6,615 nucleotides of DNA from a bacterium UBP3_UBA6266 (lineage in GTDB: Bacteria > Auribacterota > UBA6266): NCBI GenBank assembly GCA_002440765.1, contig DJVC01000108.1, positions 1 to 6,615 of the forward strand. Reading direction: 5' to 3'. This document shows positions 5,583 to 6,615 of the stretch, piece by piece. The stretch's first letter is position 1. Each line of letters begins with the position of its first letter. The notes below the pieces were generated by a model, which saw nothing but the letters and a program-made list of their open reading frames with translations, searched no databases and had not been told where the DNA came from. The translations under genes were made by a program, and so were the position numbers.

Positions 5583-6615
5583 TTGAAAACAGGGTTGTTA
5601 GGATTATTTTTGTTTTTTGGATTTATTTTATCGCGGGGCTCTGTCCTTGCCGGTGATAATCTGATAATAAACGGTTATCTTGATATCAAGATTAAACTGG
5701 ATAACCTTTGGGACGGGGTTGACTCTTCGGGCAATCTCAGGTTTTACAGGATAGACAGGGATATCCTGGAATCGGGCACAAGGAATACGCGGGCCTGGTT
5801 TGCGCCGAAACCGAGTTTCATCGATATAAACAATGACGGGCTCAGGGATTTAATAGTATCGGATACGCAGGGGACGATATTTGTGTTCCTGAATAAAGGC
5901 AATGAGAAGGAACCTTCTTTTGAAAACGGGATTCCTGTCGTCACACATTTCGGCGAATGCGCGAGAAGCTGTTTGTCCGACTGGAATAATGACGGGAAAG
6001 TGGATATATTATGCGGCCGTCTGGAAGGTGATGTTCTGCTCGCGCTCAATAAAGGTTCGATCAGCGATTATAAATTTATAAACGGGACAGAAGATCCGAC
6101 AGCGCCGGTGGAAACAAAGAAACTGAAAGAATTCGAGAGGTTCCTTTTTAAAGGCCGGGTTTTGGATATAGGAAGAAACAGCTCCCCGTGCGTTGCCGAT
6201 TTTAATAATGACAGGATAAAAGACCTTGTTCTCGGAGAGGGCACGTATTCCGCGAACGCCGTCCACCTGTTCTTGAATAAAGATATGATGGGCGGCAAAA
6301 TTTTCGATGAAGATAGGCGGCAGGTGCTTGTTTACGGCGAAGGCAGGGAACATCTTACCCCCGAGGCGGTTGACTGGGATAATGACGGCGACCTTGATAT
6401 AGTGGTGGGAATGAGAACAGGACACATAGAGCTTTTTATAAATGAAAACGGACCGGGAAATTTTACAAAGCCTATGATATTCGCGGGAAGGTTTAAGACC
6501 GGGGGCGGCGATATAAAGGAGGGAGAGATGAGCACGGTGTACCCCGCGGACTGGGATAACGACGGGTTAATAGACCTTATCACCGGAAGCAGCAGCGGAT
6601 ATATACATGTGTATC
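5583..6615 (+). CDS. Secreted FG-GAP/VCBS-repeat beta-propeller protein, 3'-truncated
   Basis: This frame stays open to the window end, giving 344 codons so far. Translation from TTG gives a clear signal peptide: MKTG, a hydrophobic core LLGLFLFFGFIL, and a likely cut after VLA at residue 23. The mature part carries five FG-GAP/VCBS-type motifs of the form D-x-[ND]-x-D-G-x-x-D, which bind calcium in the loops of beta-propeller blades: DINNDGLRD (81), DWNNDGKVD (133), DFNNDRIKD (206), DWDNDGDLD (264) and DWDNDGLID (323). Each is followed by a hydrophobic strand and then a Phe/Leu-rich strand such as IFVFLNKG or IELFINENG. The spacing of 52-73 residues fits propeller blades. The third motif has Arg in place of the conserved Gly. 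The gene starts 4 bases after the DUF4159 stop. The protein is exported and may bind a surface or envelope partner; no enzymatic role can be assigned. The C-terminus, including any sorting signal, is outside the window. Confidence 0.88.
   Translation, partial: MKTGLLGLFLFFGFILSRGSVLAGDNLIINGYLDIKIKLDNLWDGVDSSGNLRFYRIDRDILESGTRNTRAWFAPKPSFIDINNDGLRDLIVSDTQGTIFVFLNKGNEKEPSFENGIPVVTHFGECARSCLSDWNNDGKVDILCGRLEGDVLLALNKGSISDYKFINGTEDPTAPVETKKLKEFERFLFKGRVLDIGRNSSPCVADFNNDRIKDLVLGEGTYSANAVHLFLNKDMMGGKIFDEDRRQVLVYGEGREHLTPEAVDWDNDGDLDIVVGMRTGHIELFINENGPGNFTKPMIFAGRFKTGGGDIKEGEMSTVYPADWDNDGLIDLITGSSSGYIHVY
5979..6565 (+). repeat. Recurrent coding motif of the propeller repeats
   Basis: The 17-base pattern GACTGG(A/G)ATAA(T/C)GACGG occurs three times, at 5979-5995, 6372-6388 and 6549-6565, encoding the calcium-loop core Asp-Trp-(Asn/Asp)-Asn-Asp-Gly. 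These are coding repeats of the beta-propeller protein, not a mobile or intergenic element. Near-identity at the DNA level points to fairly recent blade duplication, constrained codon choice, or both. Confidence 0.7.

Larger units (their letters stand above)
1..6615 (+). other. Probable single operon for an ExbB/ExbD-powered envelope system
   Basis: All seven genes run the same way. Junctions from 5' to 3' are a 14-base overlap, a 15-base gap, a 4-base overlap, a 4-base overlap, a 5-base gap and a 4-base gap. I see no strong hairpin followed by a T-run and no room for a promoter at any junction, so co-transcription from a promoter upstream of the window is likely. The operon probably continues past base 6615. 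The arrangement implies that the products act together. Confidence 0.75.

Noticed and set aside
5744..6583. Several - strand open frames under the propeller gene
   Set aside because: They are complementary to the repeated calcium-loop codons of a clear secreted protein on the + strand and show no domains of their own.
1..6615. CRISPR arrays, tRNA or rRNA genes, insertion sequences, riboswitches
   Set aside because: The window is filled by protein-coding genes with gaps of 15 bases or less. I saw no regularly spaced repeats outside coding motifs, no transposase and no structured RNA signatures.

Overview
The window holds one closely packed run of seven genes, all on the + strand, with no intergenic gap longer than 15 bases and no visible internal promoter or terminator. 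In order they are: a large TPR-repeat protein (its 5' end lies outside the window); a secreted protein with a small beta-rich N-terminal module and TPR repeats; an ExbB/TolQ/MotA-family proton-channel subunit; two tandem but distinct ExbD/TolR-family subunits; a membrane-anchored DUF4159 protein with a TonB-like N-terminus; and a secreted FG-GAP/VCBS-repeat beta-propeller protein that runs off the 3' end. Coding occupies essentially the whole window.

The organism is most likely a diderm (Gram-negative-type) bacterium. ExbB, ExbD and a TonB-like anchor form inner-membrane complexes that use the proton-motive force to do work in the periplasm or at the outer membrane, and three further products carry signal peptides or, in one case, a membrane anchor. 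Codon use is relaxed, with many ATA (Ile) and AGG (Arg) codons, two GTG starts and one TTG start. This, with the unusual gene combination (TPR proteins, ExbB, two ExbDs and DUF4159), suggests an uncultured or environmental lineage, for example from the Omnitrophota/Elusimicrobiota/Planctomycetota neighbourhood. That placement is a guess from gene content and was not tested.

Region by region: positions 1-1917 and 1904-2692 encode TPR scaffold proteins that overlap by 14 bases. Positions 2708-4424 encode the motor (ExbB, ExbD1, ExbD2), chained by two GTGA stop/start overlaps. Positions 4430-5578 encode the candidate force-transmitting or effector protein, in which a DUF4159 domain sits where TonB would have its own C-terminal domain. 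From 5583 to the end is the secreted propeller protein.

Working model (inference): ExbB with two different ExbDs forms a proton-driven motor. The DUF4159 protein docks to it through its single N-terminal membrane helix, as TonB does. The TPR proteins act as scaffolds or adaptors, at least one of them in the periplasm, and the propeller protein is an extracytoplasmic partner or cargo. One ExbB plus two ExbDs resembles the layout of the Myxococcus AglR-AglQ-AglS gliding and sporulation motor, but nothing in the sequence fixes the process being powered.
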